NCBI GenBank assembly: GCA_047495785.1
Contig: JBLDXI010000032.1
Coordinates: 2,294,001-2,358,000 of the forward strand
Reading direction: 5' to 3'
DNA from: Lepidodermella squamata
Taxonomy: Eukaryota > Gastrotricha
DNA length: 64,000 bases
The notes below the pieces were generated by a model. That model saw only the letters and a program-made list of their open reading frames with translations. It was not told where the DNA came from and did not search any database. Within the stretch, counting starts at the first letter, position 1. Every line of letters starts with the position of its first letter. The position numbers were made by a program, and so were the translations under genes. Below are positions 45,644 to 59,075 of the stretch, piece by piece.

Positions 45644-48600
45644 TCAATCTATCGCGATCGGTACGCCCTGATCGGTGAGTTCTTTCTTTTTCATGATAAA
45701 TTCTTGCGCCAATTGAGCTTCGCGCAACGCTTCCTGTTCAAGTTGCAACTGTTCATTTGCGAAGACTGTATGCAGAATGTGCTCAAGTTCTTCGGCGACT
45801 GGCTGAAAGTTATCTGGCAGATCAACCATGTACTCGGGTAGCTTGAATTCTGGCGATTTGGCATTTTCAACGGCAGATGGAGGTTTCGAAGTTTTCGGCG
45901 ATGAAAGTTCGCTATTGAGAATCTTCAGGTTTCGCGATGTGCCCGATACAACATCCGGCAAATTGTCCGCCACGCATATCATGCAAATTTCATCCCGAGC
46001 AGAAGCGTCGTTCAGCAAAAACGCCGAACCGCATCTCTCTCGGACGTCAAATCCAATACCGTGAGCTCGGCATAGTTGAAAGAACACAGCTCGGCTGACT
46101 GATTTCAGCCCAGAATGTCTTAACGGGTAGGCAAAGGCAGCGTATCTTTGCTTTGGTTTTGGAGGCGGTTGAACCAGTCGTCGCCTGGTCACAATTTCAG
46201 GAACAAGCGTAGCTTCAACTCGATGTCTATCTGGGTTGTAATTTCCCTCGGTTAAGAATAGGAATAACTGCATCATTGAAAGTTGAAGCGAATAGCCTAG
46301 CTTCAATCCAGTTACCCACAAATTAGTCAGTGGCTGTTATAAAATATTATTTTCATAATTTAAATAAATCAAGATTTTGAAAAATTTACCTCAGATTTGT
46401 CGAAATCGTCGCTCAACACAGATATTTCTTTCTTAGTTAAAGAGTTTGACCTCGCTCGGAAATTCTGAAGCGCGACTAGGGATGGAGGTGGCTGAGGCAG
46501 CACAACCAGGTCAACACAGACATAGCCGACAACACCTCGATCTCGGCATGTTTCAGCGATTCGACGGCATCTTTCATTCAGCATAGTCGCATCAATCGAC
46601 GTTTGGGGCATGGTCGCTCCCAGCCTGTTGTAACGCTGATTTGGGACGGTGAATTGATCACCGGATGATACTATTTGATGGCCGCCGTCTGGCTCGACTA
46701 GAATGTCGACTGTCACAGTTGTAGACCCGGCTGGAGCCGCGGCTTCAATCATACCACCTCGTTTTGATAATGCCTCCAAAAATGCTGCTCCACTTTCGTA
46801 AACCCACGGGCAACTTGGCTTAACGAGATTAGCCAGGACATTTTTCCCCTGAAATTCAGATTGCAACTTTTGAGCCGCTGCTTCTTGCGACCAGCCCAAA
46901 AACCATTCCTGAGAATAGAAAATGAAGAAAAAAAAAGCCAATTAAATTCGGAAATTATTACATCGCCGTATCTGGCCCTCTCTCGAACTAGTCTTTTGAC
47001 TGGAACGTAATCTTGAAGATCAATAACAGCAGTGCCTCGGCCATTGCGTTCGTCGTCGATTTTGAGCAACCATATTAAATATTCGGTATTTCCCGCAACA
47101 AGGCGAGACAACGCTTCAGCGACTTGTTCTACCGAATGGACGTCGGCCTGGCCTGGTGGTAGCTCGACATTGGCAGCGACCAAAAGACGATGAGCTCCAG
47201 ATTTACATCCGTAGACTCGAGCAACATCAGGCTCTGGGCCGAGTAGAGGCAAGCCCAGCTCAGCAGCGACAGCCAAATCGTCCCATGAAACCATGCCCGG
47301 GACGATGTAAGCGTCCCGACCAGCAGTTAACGCTCGAAGTCGTGACAGTGATTTCGAGCTATATTTTAGCGTAGCCGAATTTTGCAAGTAATGAGTGGGA
47401 AACCGGCCGATTGTTTCTGGTACAACAATTGCATAACGATCATCTGCTGGTCGAGCGTCGGAAGATGAGCCTGTTTTGATAGCGGTTAGTAGGGCGAGAA
47501 GTTTGGCAAGGTACTGGTTATCGTCAGGTGAAAACCTAGCCGGTGAAATGTAAATTGTATCCACCAGTGGATCTCGAATTTCGCATAACCGTGCCACCTG
47601 AGAGTGCTCCGATCGAGCGACCAATGCGCCCATCGAAGCTCGAACATGCTGCGGCAAACCTAGGGATGGTAAATGAATAACAAGTCGCCGACGGTTTTTC
47701 ATTCTAGGCCAGGCTGTGGCTAGAGCGGCAAGTCTGCTGCGGTAGGCTTCGAGATGGTCAGCCCTAGATTGTTGAAGTAAGCGGCGAACACGAGCCAGCT
47801 TTGCATTCATCAACCAATGCAAAGCGACAAGAGCTGTTCGCAGTTTAGACGCACGCCAGGCTTGATAACGTTTCCTTTCGATAATTCCTCGCCACCAAGA
47901 CTGAATGAGAGTCGCGGCAGCTACGTTACCATTTCGGCCCATGAATCTACGGCCAGGTTGATTTAACAGCTCCTCGACCTCCAGTCGATTGATTATAAGA
48001 TCAAGTAATTGTTCTTTATTAAGCGGATCCCCGGCATTGACTTGTTCGGCAAGTGGGTGTAATTTTTCTATGCTGACAAAAGCCAGAGGGATGGCGAAGT
48101 TTTGCAGCAGCAACTCGATGGCATCGAGGACGGCCCTAATCATCGGCCATTTAGTATCGCTACTTTGGCGTAATTTATCAAATTCTGGCCCAGGTCGAGT
48201 TATACCATGTTGAATAGCCAATCTAGTCTCCGCAATTTTGATGATCGGGGCAGGAGAAACCGGCGGTGGCTACAAAAACCAAAAATATGCCTATAATTTC
48301 TCAAAAGTTATATCAACAGCCTACCCCTGGTATCCCTGTGTCACGATTTGTAGTAGCTGTGGCAACTGTTTGTCGGGTATTAGGCGGAGCATTGCCAAAT
48401 GTGACTGAAGCACTTTTAGGGGGAGGCTTCACCTCGGGTACTTCGGGAGGTGGCTCTCTGATTTGAGGCTTCAGGTTAAGAGAATGGACAGGCTGCGGCG
48501 TTATTAAAATTTTCGACGTTTTAGGAATAGCTCCACGCTGGGTAGCAGCAAGCAGTCCATTATTAAATGCGACGTCTGCGCTGTGTTTCGCCGCAGCTTT

Positions 48601-49159
48601 GGCATTGTAAGGTATTTTAGCGAGAACCAATCCAGTTACCGGTTTCTTTTTTTCGGCAACGGGTTCTTCTTCACTGTCGACGAGTGGGACCAAAACAGGT
48701 AACTGCACACCCCAATGATCTTGCAATATTTGTCGAGACTGATTTGACTCTGGGTTGCTTGCAAGAGCTATTATATCAGCGTTTTTAAATAATGGCTGGT
48801 ATTGAGTCAGTTTTTTCGGGCGTCCTGTCAGTATGACGGGGCGATCAGTTGGAGTAGGAAGCATCAATGGAGCTTCTGACATGCGGTTCGGCAGGAGACC
48901 ACTGGTTGCGCTAGACGGATGTGCCATCTATTTGAAAGCATCAATAAATCAAGAAAAGTATTTCTTGCGGAAAACAAACTTGAAGGAGTTTCGAGGTATT
49001 CGTAACCGCCGTGTTAAGTTCAGATGGCTCAATGCCATAAGCTGACCTTAGCTGAGTCTGCAGCTGAACTAAATCCAAATGAACTTTTTCGATAATTTCC
49101 TGTACTTTCTGCGATTCTCCAGCGGGTGCCGCCTTATGAACAACGTTGCTGGTCAACAT
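45644..49159 (-). CDS. IQCH: IQ motif-containing protein H
   Basis: A multi-exon gene from ATG 49159 (MLTSNVVHKAAPAGES) to the stop at 45644, about 1,050 residues. The N-terminal helix is followed by RPVILTGRPKKLTQYQPLFK and a Pro-rich linker. One clear IQ motif sits in NVAAATLIQSWWRGIIERKRY and should bind calmodulin. After it come LVIHLPSLGLPQHVR, DPLVDTIYISP, AIVVPETIGRFP and YIVPGMVSWDDLAVAAELGLPLLG, an ATP-grasp-like region typical of IQCH. The C-terminus ends MKKKELTDQGVPIAID. Mammalian IQCH is testis-enriched and needed for sperm flagella. Its presence supports an animal with flagellated sperm. Confidence 0.88.
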
Positions 49160-52100
49160 TTTCCAGCCTAGTAAAGATTAAAAACAACTCATACTCATAG
49201 GAAAGAAGAACTGATCTTTATCAGTATAAGGTATATTTAAAACGTTTGTGAGTCAGAACGCTATTTGCAATTGGCAATCAACTGTCGTAAGATATGAGAA
49301 AGGAGTGATCATATAATCAAACACGAGGAGTCAAAGGCTAAGCCTGAAGACGAATAAAAATGCACTTGCAATGCTGAGAAAACAGTTATTTGTATAATCG
49401 CACAAATCAATTTCCGATAGAAGCTTTGAGTTACAAGTAGTTCTGAAACTCAGACCGCGGTCAACAGAGTCGAAATCAAAAGCCTCCCAATTATGTGACG
49501 CTGCATCCATGGCAACAAATATAGCAAAATTTACTTTTTTAATAATTTTGACAACAAAAATAAATTGTAAATATATTACATTTTTTTACCTGTATTACGA
49601 TGATACCTTGACCGCATGTTATTAGCTGGTCGACGAAAAAATCCACGATTCGACCTTTTGAGGTCTTTAGCTAGGTACTAGATAATAATGTTTTCGTTTT
49701 TTTCCTCGTCAAAGTCGCCTTAGACTTTTGAGTGCTGCCAGAATACCCGCTATCAACTGCCTATTCAATAATATTCGACAATAGACCCTGTCCAAGTTGC
49801 GATTTCGCCAACGACATTTTGCAAGTTGGAAATTTTTAAAGTAACAAAGCCAGTTCCCTCTCAGATTGCTACTGAACAGGTAAAGTTCATCCGGATAAAA
49901 AAACTCGACATTTCACTCAGATTCACTTGTCGCTTCACATCAGCCAAAACCGGACGCCGCAAATATAAGCAAAAAGTCGGACGGAAAGTTCCACAGCTGT
50001 CTAGCAAGAAAGCTCAGGTTAACCTACTAAAGTTTTCAACTCCAGCAAAACATGGATCTTGATGGATTTCAAGACAGACATTCGACATTGAGACACCTGA
50101 CCTGCCAATTTTACGGGCGATTTCGCAGATATCGCGTGGTGGGCGGTGGGCGACAGAACGACCTGTCAATAAGAGAAACAAATGGCGTAGGAAACACTGG
50201 CGCTTAGTTTTTCCGGCACGCGTCTGACTTGGTGGAGATGCATAATAGTATTAGGCTATTTGTTTCAATTTTGGCAGGTCGTTCTGTCGGCCACCGGAAA
50301 GATCCATCATGCATCATCCGGAAAGATATTTCTTATGCATATTATTTACACACTTGTTGCGTTGCAATTAAACGCGCGATAATGACAGGAGAATGGTATG
50401 CTTGATATGATGAGAATTACTCAGTAACAATACCGCTACAAGAAACGAATGATGAATTGTGATGAATTGTGACTGCTTCTAAAAACCTCGTCATTTTTAT
50501 GCGAAGCAGATAGCAGATAGATATGTACGCCATCATTATTCCTGGAAACTATGAACGCAGGCCCTGACTTCGTCGCATAGCCTCATTGTCAAATTTCTTG
50601 AGCATCTGCGAAGACCGAAAATCGTTCAGCTCATCAGACGATTTCCGCAGCTGTACCCTTGCATATCCATGAAACATGGTCTTTGTTTGGTCTCTTCTGT
50701 CCTTCATTGCTTCCTCCGCTGCGAAGTGCTGCTGGTGAGTACGGTTGACGCGTAGTTCGTCTCAAGGCTACGTCTTCCGGAACATTCGACGATTCGAGAA
50801 CCATGTTCAAACCTGCCATGTTATAGATATATAGTCAAAATTTGTTTCCAGCTCTTAGATAAATATGCGAAAACATTTTTAGGGTTTTAGTCCCGCTCGA
50901 GTGACCTCCTGTGATTGATTCCAAAGTGTATATTTTTATTTTTTCATGTTAATTCGAGCTGCTATTACTCAAAAAGACTATTAACTGCAATTCTGCTTAA
51001 CTGCTGCTATTAACGTATGGCAGCAATAAAAGTGCGCCCAAGTTGCCAACGCTCATTTACTGAAAGCCACATGTCATCAATTCTGCCTGTTCCGTAGTAC
51101 AAAATGTCGTTTAAACACCAGCCGCTCTCAAATACCGTGATTCAAGCGACGCAAATACACCTTCGGAATCGAAGAATGGAAGGCTTTTAGAGAAACAGTG
51201 TCCCGTCAGGTCCCCATGATGAGAGTTTCGAAATGAAAAGCGCGCGCAGAAGAATTTGAAAAAATAGCGCCTATATAAAAATAAATTTAAGGATTTACTC
51301 CTAAATTTTTATTTTAATACAATATGTGTAATTTCATTTTTATTTTATGTGAGGCCCGTCCTCTTAAAATTCCTTTTGGGTAGTTGTGGCGCGCGGAAGG
51401 CTGTGGCTTTTTTTCAGAACACAGAACCACTCGATTCGCGGGACACGGAAAGCCTGGTTTCCTGTAAATGAGTGACACTAATGAAAAGCTTTGATTTTCA
51501 GCTACATGTGGGTATATTTTTCTATATAAACCATAGCAAAGGCCAAAGGCCTGAGCTGAAACTCCGAAAGTTCAGCTAACCTTGTTACATGGTATATAGG
51601 ATGTTAACGGTGTGCCTTTTTCTCTATTCCCTGTTTCCTGTTTCCTGGTGCCGGGTGATTTTCTCTCATCGTTGCTGTCCTTGCCCTACCCTCTCCATTC
51701 TTTGGGTGGAGAAGACCGTGACCCATCCTGGTGATTTGAACTGCTGTTGAAGATGAAGGTATCACAGGAACATCAGTCCACCGTCCACTTTTACTTGATT
51801 TTCGTGTGCCAATTTTCCTGCTATTTTCTGTATAGGTATTCCTGCCGTTTCAATCCTCAACCATGTATTCGCGCGTCATGTATTACCACACTTATTACGA
51901 GCCTCGTCCAATTTCATTGGTAAACGTGCCATCTAAGATGGCTTTCTGCTTGCTTTCTGCTTGCTTGGCGATCGTAACCTAAACTGCGATCTAAGTACTA
52001 GTTAACTATGAACTTTTGTTTGCAGGAGATCGCTTAACCATCTGCTTACTGCTTACTACATTTTAGTTGGCTATTATCCCATCTCAGCTAACATTCATGG

Positions 52101-52523
52101 AATACTGATATTTTTGAGATGAGAAAAGGGAGTTCCGACTGTGCTCGCGAAATTCGCGAAGATTATCGCATGTGCAATAATCTATTTCCTGATTCGATGT
52201 GCGATGCCTCAGCAAAATATAAGATACACTAGGATACCAAAGGTTTCTTCTGTCAACTAGACGTGTTGGTTTTCACCATGATCTATGATCGAGTAATTGA
52301 CTTATATGTTCAATTTTGAAGAATACTACACATTGTTTATTGTTTCCATCTTAAAATTAGAAAGATTGTTATCTTTTGCTGATTGTTAATTGGTTTCTTT
52401 TTCACTTAACGAGGCCCGTTTCTTGTGTCATGGTTTCATTCTTCCTTTTAGTTTATAAGTAGTAACTAACTCAAACATCTCTTACAATTAGATACCGGTT
52501 ACTGGTTAATTGAACCATTTCGA
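49160..52523. other. Gene-poor region, 3.4 kb
   Basis: No gene can be supported. A minus-strand frame at 50819-50634 (61 residues, MAGLNMVLESSNVPEDVA) has ordinary composition and could be an exon, but is isolated. An inverted repeat is listed separately. Microsatellite-like and AT-rich stretches make up much of the rest; the promoter of CutA should lie at the right end. Confidence 0.4.
50151..50289. repeat. Short inverted repeat (about 32-bp arms)
   Basis: CGACAGAACGACCTGTCA...AAACAAAT at 50151-50183 pairs with ATTTGTTT...TGGCAGGTCGTTCTGTCG at 50258-50289. The outer 15 bp of each arm pair perfectly. It may be a small MITE or a hairpin. Confidence 0.75.
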
Positions 52524-52970
52524 ATGTTGATAAATGCTCCGTCTAAGCAATTTCTGCTTTCTTTATGCGGAATTCTAGTGTTAGCATTAATGCCATTGGG
52601 ACTTCGAGTAATGGCTTCAGCTTGCAACTCATTATCGACAGCTGCCGCATCGAAATTCAACGTGATCTATGTCACCTGTCCTAATAGTGAGGTATCTAAA
52701 TCAATCGCTCGCGGTCTGATTGAAAACCAACTCGCCGCTTGTGTTAATATAATTCCCAAAATAACAAGCGTTTATCGCTGGGAGAACCAAGTCACTGAAG
52801 ACGATGAATATTTATTGGTGGTTAAATCGAAGTCTGCTGTATTTGACAAACTGGCCGAATATGTGAAGAAGAACCATTCCTACAAAGTGCCTGAAATAAT
52901 TAGCTTACCCATTCAACAAGGATCTGCTGACTACCTCAACTGGATTGAGACTGAGGTTAAAGAACAGTGA
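52524..52970 (+). CDS. CUTA: CutA1 divalent-cation tolerance protein
   Basis: A single exon of 148 residues. A hydrophobic N-terminus (FLLSLCGILVLALMPLGLRV) acts as signal or membrane anchor, as in animal CutA. The core domain is complete: NVIYVTCPNSEVSKSIARGLIENQLAACVNIIP, shown by VTCPN and LAACVN, then SVYRWENQVTEDDEYLLVVKSK and HSYKVPEIISLPI, ending DYLNWIETEV. CutA forms stable trimers; in animals it is linked to acetylcholinesterase anchoring and metal handling, with the molecular role still unsettled. The ACP gene starts 93 bp after its stop on the same strand, a very tight spacing. Confidence 0.95.
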   Translation: MLINAPSKQFLLSLCGILVLALMPLGLRVMASACNSLSTAAASKFNVIYVTCPNSEVSKSIARGLIENQLAACVNIIPKITSVYRWENQVTEDDEYLLVVKSKSAVFDKLAEYVKKNHSYKVPEIISLPIQQGSADYLNWIETEVKEQ

Positions 52971-53062
52971 ATCGATATCAAATAGAAGCTGTTCTTCAAG
53001 TTTTCATGTTTCAACTATATAGCTATTGTTGATTTTAGTGTTAGACTACTTTAATTTTTACA

Positions 53063-53833
<771 letters not shown>

Positions 53834-54275
53834 GTCACCATCGTCCGTCACTATCAACGTTACCCGGCTGTTAAAAATCAATACCAATAGTAGTTGACAC
53901 AATGTCACATTACCTATCATCGCGTTTAACCGCTCGATTCAAGTTCAAGATAGCTATTTCTTTAGTGATATCATCTCGGTCCCTGAAACCTGACTACATG
54001 TAATGTGTGGCGCATAAAATAAAAGAGATTTTTGCCATGGAACGACTTTTGTAAATAACAATTTTAATAACTCAATTTCGTGTAAATATGACAAAGACAG
54101 AATTAAGCAAGGCATGAATAATAAATTTCTTAACACACGAAGTTACATTTTAAGATGAGATCACAAATTTTTATCACATCTTTTCAAGCGTTATTATCCA
54201 GCTTGAGGCTTTAACGTTGATATAATAATTTAGGTAAATTTATCACAGCAGAAATAAACCACAGATATGTCAAAA
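53834..54275. other. Short spacer between convergent genes
   Basis: About 440 bp with AT-rich 3' UTR sequence (AATAAAA-like words at 54018 and 54252); nothing else was seen. Confidence 0.5.
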
Positions 54276-57200
54276 TCACTTCTTAGTATTAACGCTATGA
54301 GCTACAGAAGTGCCACTTCTTGCACTCGCAGCAGGCCCAACGCTGCTGCTCCCAGCAGCACCCATCAGTTGCTTTCTCTGCTGCTCCAAGATTCCTTCAA
54401 GATGATCAGCACGGCGCACGGCAGCTTCGTATTGCGACTTCATTTGTGCCATGACCTCTTCTTTCTTAGCAATAGCTTGCTTTACCCTGAAATACAGTTA
54501 TATATTACGGAATGGTCAAGTCGTGAAATGGTGTCATACCGTTGATGAATTTCATCCAATTCAACCTCTTTCGATCGTTGAACCGTCGCTATCTCTTCGC
54601 GTAATCGATCGGCTTCGGACTTGGCCCGAGCTCTTTGTTCAGCAAGTTCTGCCTTCATGCGTCCGTTCTCTTCTTCGACGGCAACTGAGAGAGATGAGAT
54701 ACAATTAGCTCGATTTCTTAAAATTTAATTGAAACAAACCCAAGCGATCTGCCAACTCTTGTCGGACAATATCAGCGACCCGACCACGCTCATCGCGCAA
54801 TTTTTGCAAATCGGACATAAGATCATTCAACTCAGTCTCCTTTTGCCGCAAAACTGCACGAACCCTCTCAAGCTCACCCTCCGTTTCAGCCAGCCGGGCC
54901 TTCGTTTCGTTGTATTTCGTCGACGTTTGGCGTTCCGAGCGTTCGAGTTCGTTAATTTCCGAGTCATATTTCTCGCGCAAACGCTTCACTCGATTCTCAG
55001 CTGATCGCTCTACTTCCTCGCGCTGACGCCTAGTATCGGATTCAAGCTGATTTATCACCGACTCGATTTCTCGATCTCGTTCCGTGCGAACCTTTTCTTT
55101 CAGTTCGCGCTCTTTAGTCATCAGCCACGTTTCTTGTTTCTTCATATACTGTTCTTCCCACATCTGCTTCTCAATTTTGACCCTTTCTTCGAACTCACGA
55201 AGCTCTTTCTGAAACAGCAGAAAACATCTCATGAACAAGTTGTAATTTGAGCTGGTTAACTCACCGAATGCCTGTCTTCTTGGTCCTTCTTAGCTCGATC
55301 GTATTCTTGTCGCATCAGCTCTAACGCTGATTTGTGAGTTTCCTCCAACTGCCGCTGCAAAGATTCCAGTTCAGAGCGTTGGCGCTGGCTTTGATCGGCC
55401 AAACGTTCCCTTTCTGCCGCCACTTCTGCGTACAGCCTGAGAGAGTAAGCCGAAATTTAAGAAAAATTGTGGAAATTTCGGAATTATTTACCTTTTCTCT
55501 GTTTGCTGAAGCTGCATTCTTTCTTGACTAAGAGCTGATTCGTACCGCTGTTTCGCTAGCTCTCTTTCGCGCTTGCAAGCCTCTTCCTTCTCGTCAGCTA
55601 GCTGCTGGCGGAGCTCTTCGACCAGTTTCACATATTTTTGAGCAGCTCTTTCATCGGTAGCAAGCATATCAGCCTCGTGTTGAGATTTAATCTTTCTGAT
55701 TTCGTCTTTGTGCTGCGCGATTAAGCGATTTATTTCAGGCTCGAGGCCTTTTACCGTGGCTTCCTTGATCTTCTTTTCACGTTCAGCAATCCACTTTTCA
55801 CGGCGAAGCTTTTCTGCAGCTTGCTCGAATTCGCGAATTTTCTTGATTTCAACAACATGCTGTTCTTCCATGTCTTTCAGCTTGGTCGCTGACTTTCTAT
55901 CGAGCTCTCGTATTTCGTTGACCAAGGTCTCACATTTTTTCGTCAATCCTTCTTTGTCTTTGATCAATTGATCGATAAAAGCGTCATGCCGCCGAACAAC
56001 AGCTTCGTACTCTTCGATTTGAGCCTTCATTTGCTTATTAGATTGTTCTTCCAGTTCTTTGGTTTGTCTGTTAGCCAACTCTCGTTGCTGAGCTAATGCT
56101 TTTTGCAGCATTTTAATTGTGTGCTGTTTTGCTTCGAGTTCAGCTTGTTGTTGTAAGCATTTGCTGGTTATTTCGGCAGAGGCTCGTTCCAACTGTTGGA
56201 GGTCGGCAACTTTTGCAGCCGTAGTGATGTTTTTAAGAGCCATTTTGATATCTTCTTCTTGCCGGACCATAGCTTGGTCGATGTCCTCCATTCTTCGCTG
56301 AGTACATTCTACACCATCCAAATACGTCACAACACTTTCAGCTCGCTGACTTAACGGCAGTGGAAGCCATGTCGATAAGTCTTCCTTTTGCTCAGTAACT
56401 TTTACAGACTTACTCAAGCTTGCTTTCCTTTCGCGCCTATTTTCATCCGATGATGGATCTCCTCGAGGCGAAAGTTTGGTGGAGCTGTCCATGCGATTAC
56501 TCGTTACTGTTGTTTTCTCCACCTCCTCTAGCCATGCCAGCGTTTTGTTTGTTGGCAGCTTTGCTTCAGATGAATCATCGCCGCTATTCTTGTTTCCAAA
56601 AACAGGATCTTCCTGCAGCTGATGTAAAGTTGCCAAGAGGTCTTCAAGTGTAGATTTAGTCCTAGCAATAGCTATCGAGCTTGACAAGGCGTCTTCACCC
56701 AAAATAGGCAGTTCCGGGTTTGCTGTGTACGTTGGTACGTAATTACTAAAAGCTTCATCATTAGCAGCAAGTTCAGCCGTGTTTGAAGTGAGCGTCCTCG
56801 CTGATGATGATCTTGAAATACCCAATTTGCTAACAGGCTGCTTTGCTTTCGACTTCCCACTTAGCTTTCCTTCATTTTCCAGCTTAGCAAGCTCTTCTTT
56901 AGCCTTTTTCTCGATATCTTGCCGCTTTTGCTCCCGCAGTGCTTTCAATTCTTCAACAGCTTTCTGACGAAGAGCTTTTCCTTGATCAGAAAAAACAGAG
57001 GTCTTCTTGGTAGTCACCCCAAAAGGTGGTTTCTTTGAACTTTCGCGGTTCAAAACGGAGGAATATTGTCGGTGCTTCTGAAAAAAGATATGAAACCCAG
57101 GGATAAATATGAGATTCATCAACAAGAGAACTAACATCTTTGATAATTTGTTGAAGTGAGTTTTTCAAGAAAGATGATTCTGTTCGGTTGCGGCGAAACC

Positions 57201-57862
57201 AACGCTGAATTTTCTTAGCAGCCTCGGTGCGTGAAAGACTTTGATTTGATTGATTCGAATTGGACTTGCCATGTTCATTCCGATTGCCTTCCAGTTGTTG
57301 CTTGATTGAATTTTCAAGTTGAACGAATTCATTAAGACTGTCAGCATGAAGATCATCTCGTACGCGCTGATGCGATGGAATGGCGGGAGTAGGCGAGGAA
57401 GAACTTGCAGTTAAATATTTTTCAGGTTTTAAACCGTTTCCAAGTTTAGAGCTGGATGTTTCCTGTCGATTCACGGGCTTTGAGTGAGTCGGAAAACCCA
57501 ACCAATATTCGTCAATCGAATTTTCGGTAGAAGTTCCGTCGCTAAGTAGAGGTTTTGACTTGCCGCTATCCCCGTGAATAACCATGTAAGGATTTGAACA
57601 ACCGGATGATTTGGTTTCAGATGAAGATGGCGCCATACCAGAGAATGATTTCTCTGTTCGAGTAGACAAAACTGATGGAGAATTCATTCCCTGCACAATA
57701 AAGTGTTTCACAAATCCGCTAAAGCAGCAAAGTTGAACATACGCTACTGTTGTTAGACTGGGAGCCGATCCGGCTGCGTCGAATTGAGTCAACGGCCTTA
57801 GAATTGATGGAGAAAGAAGCTCCGTTGAGCGTGAGACCTTTCTCACTTTTCTTCGAGTTCAT
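54276..57862 (-). CDS. CEP131: Centrosomal protein of 131 kDa (AZI1)
   Basis: A multi-exon gene from ATG 57862 (MNSKKSEKGLTLNGASF) to the stop at 54276, about 1,000 residues. The N-terminus is Ser-rich and disordered with one IQ-like helix (AAKKIQRWFRRNR). From the middle on it is one long coiled coil. Segments match vertebrate CEP131: ALAQQRELANRQTKELEEQ, HDAFIDQLIKDKEGLTKKCE, AAEKLRREKWIAEREKKIKE, TVKGLEPEINRLIAQHKDE, ERELKEKVRTERDREIE and ADHLEGILEQQRKQL near the end. CEP131 is a centriolar-satellite protein needed for cilium and flagellum formation. Introns are about 50-60 bp. The disordered N-terminus is shorter than in vertebrates. Confidence 0.95.
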
Positions 57863-59075
57863 TGTCAATCAGGAAAGACGCATTGTTTATTTCAGGCCGA
57901 AAAAATGTGACACACGAGCATTCAAACGTTCTAACGCAAAAGGAATGAAATAACTAAGAACGCTTTCAAAAAATTTGAATAATTTTTTATTCTAATTTTA
58001 ATACTAAAATAATTGTTTAAATTGATTTTAAATTATTTTCAACAGTGAAATCATTTGAAGCCGCAGGTGAAGTTGCAGTCCTTCACCGCGCGAATCTTGA
58101 TTCGCGACAGAATTCGCGAATTCGAAGTTCGAAGTAACAAGTTTTCGCGCACACATCGTTAGTGCTCGTCGTTTTCGATCCGTTTATGGAGTTCGGTCCA
58201 AACGGTGACTCAAGATTCGTTTTAATTTGGCTTTTCGATTTGTATTTTTCTGCAACAAGAGAGTCCGGCTTGAAAATTGAAAACAGGGAATCGCCGATGG
58301 AAGTTAGAAGAGATGCCACGAACAATCACATTGGCTCATAAAGAAAGCGACACAATCGACGATGTATTATTATGCGTCGAGCGAAAGGGGTTTTTCGCAT
58401 AAATGTTGCTTTGATACTACACATAGGTCACATAAGATGAGCAATAATCGTCAGCCTGTTGTTTGAAATTGTGACACTTCCCCAAATTCCAAATTCTCCG
58501 GAAGACGGAAAACCCGCCATTGATTTTTCAGCTAGTGGTTTTACAATGAGGCGTGCTCTATTAAGCTACTCCCAAACTGCATAAGACCCTAGAGAATGAA
58601 AGAATTTTAGAAGCAGAAGCCTGGAGCAAGGCCGACCCCTTAGTTGGTGGTTACTTGCTCGAAAGCCTAGAGCAAAGTCGCCTACTCGCAGCGATTCTTA
58701 ATCGAGCAGGTGTCTGAATGGACCAAATAGATCAATGCTCTATTTCATAATTAATTTTTTATCCCATAGCGCCTAACACCGAATTATCGGTAACTGGTCT
58801 CAACTTATCAACCCAAGCCCTGGTAAATCATCAGAAGGTATCAGGGTCTAACCATTGAGACGTAGTACTTCTCATAGGTCTAACATCCATCCATCCATCC
58901 AGATACTGCAATTATTTGTTACACGCTGTTGAATTCTTCAGCGCCTTAATTTGACAGAAAATCTATTCAGTGCCAACGTTCGTCTTGAGATGTTTTCAGC
59001 AATGATCATAAGTCATAAACCATATAGCTTATAATAAGTTATCACAACCACGCAAATTTTATTCTACTCGATTAT
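57863..59075. other. Intergenic region
   Basis: About 1.2 kb upstream of CEP131. A short CATC tandem run lies near 58885-58900. No X-box was noticed near the CEP131 start and no gene was seen. Confidence 0.4.

Noticed and set aside
58885-58905. Functional significance of the CATC run
   Set aside because: A short microsatellite with no nearby gene structure.
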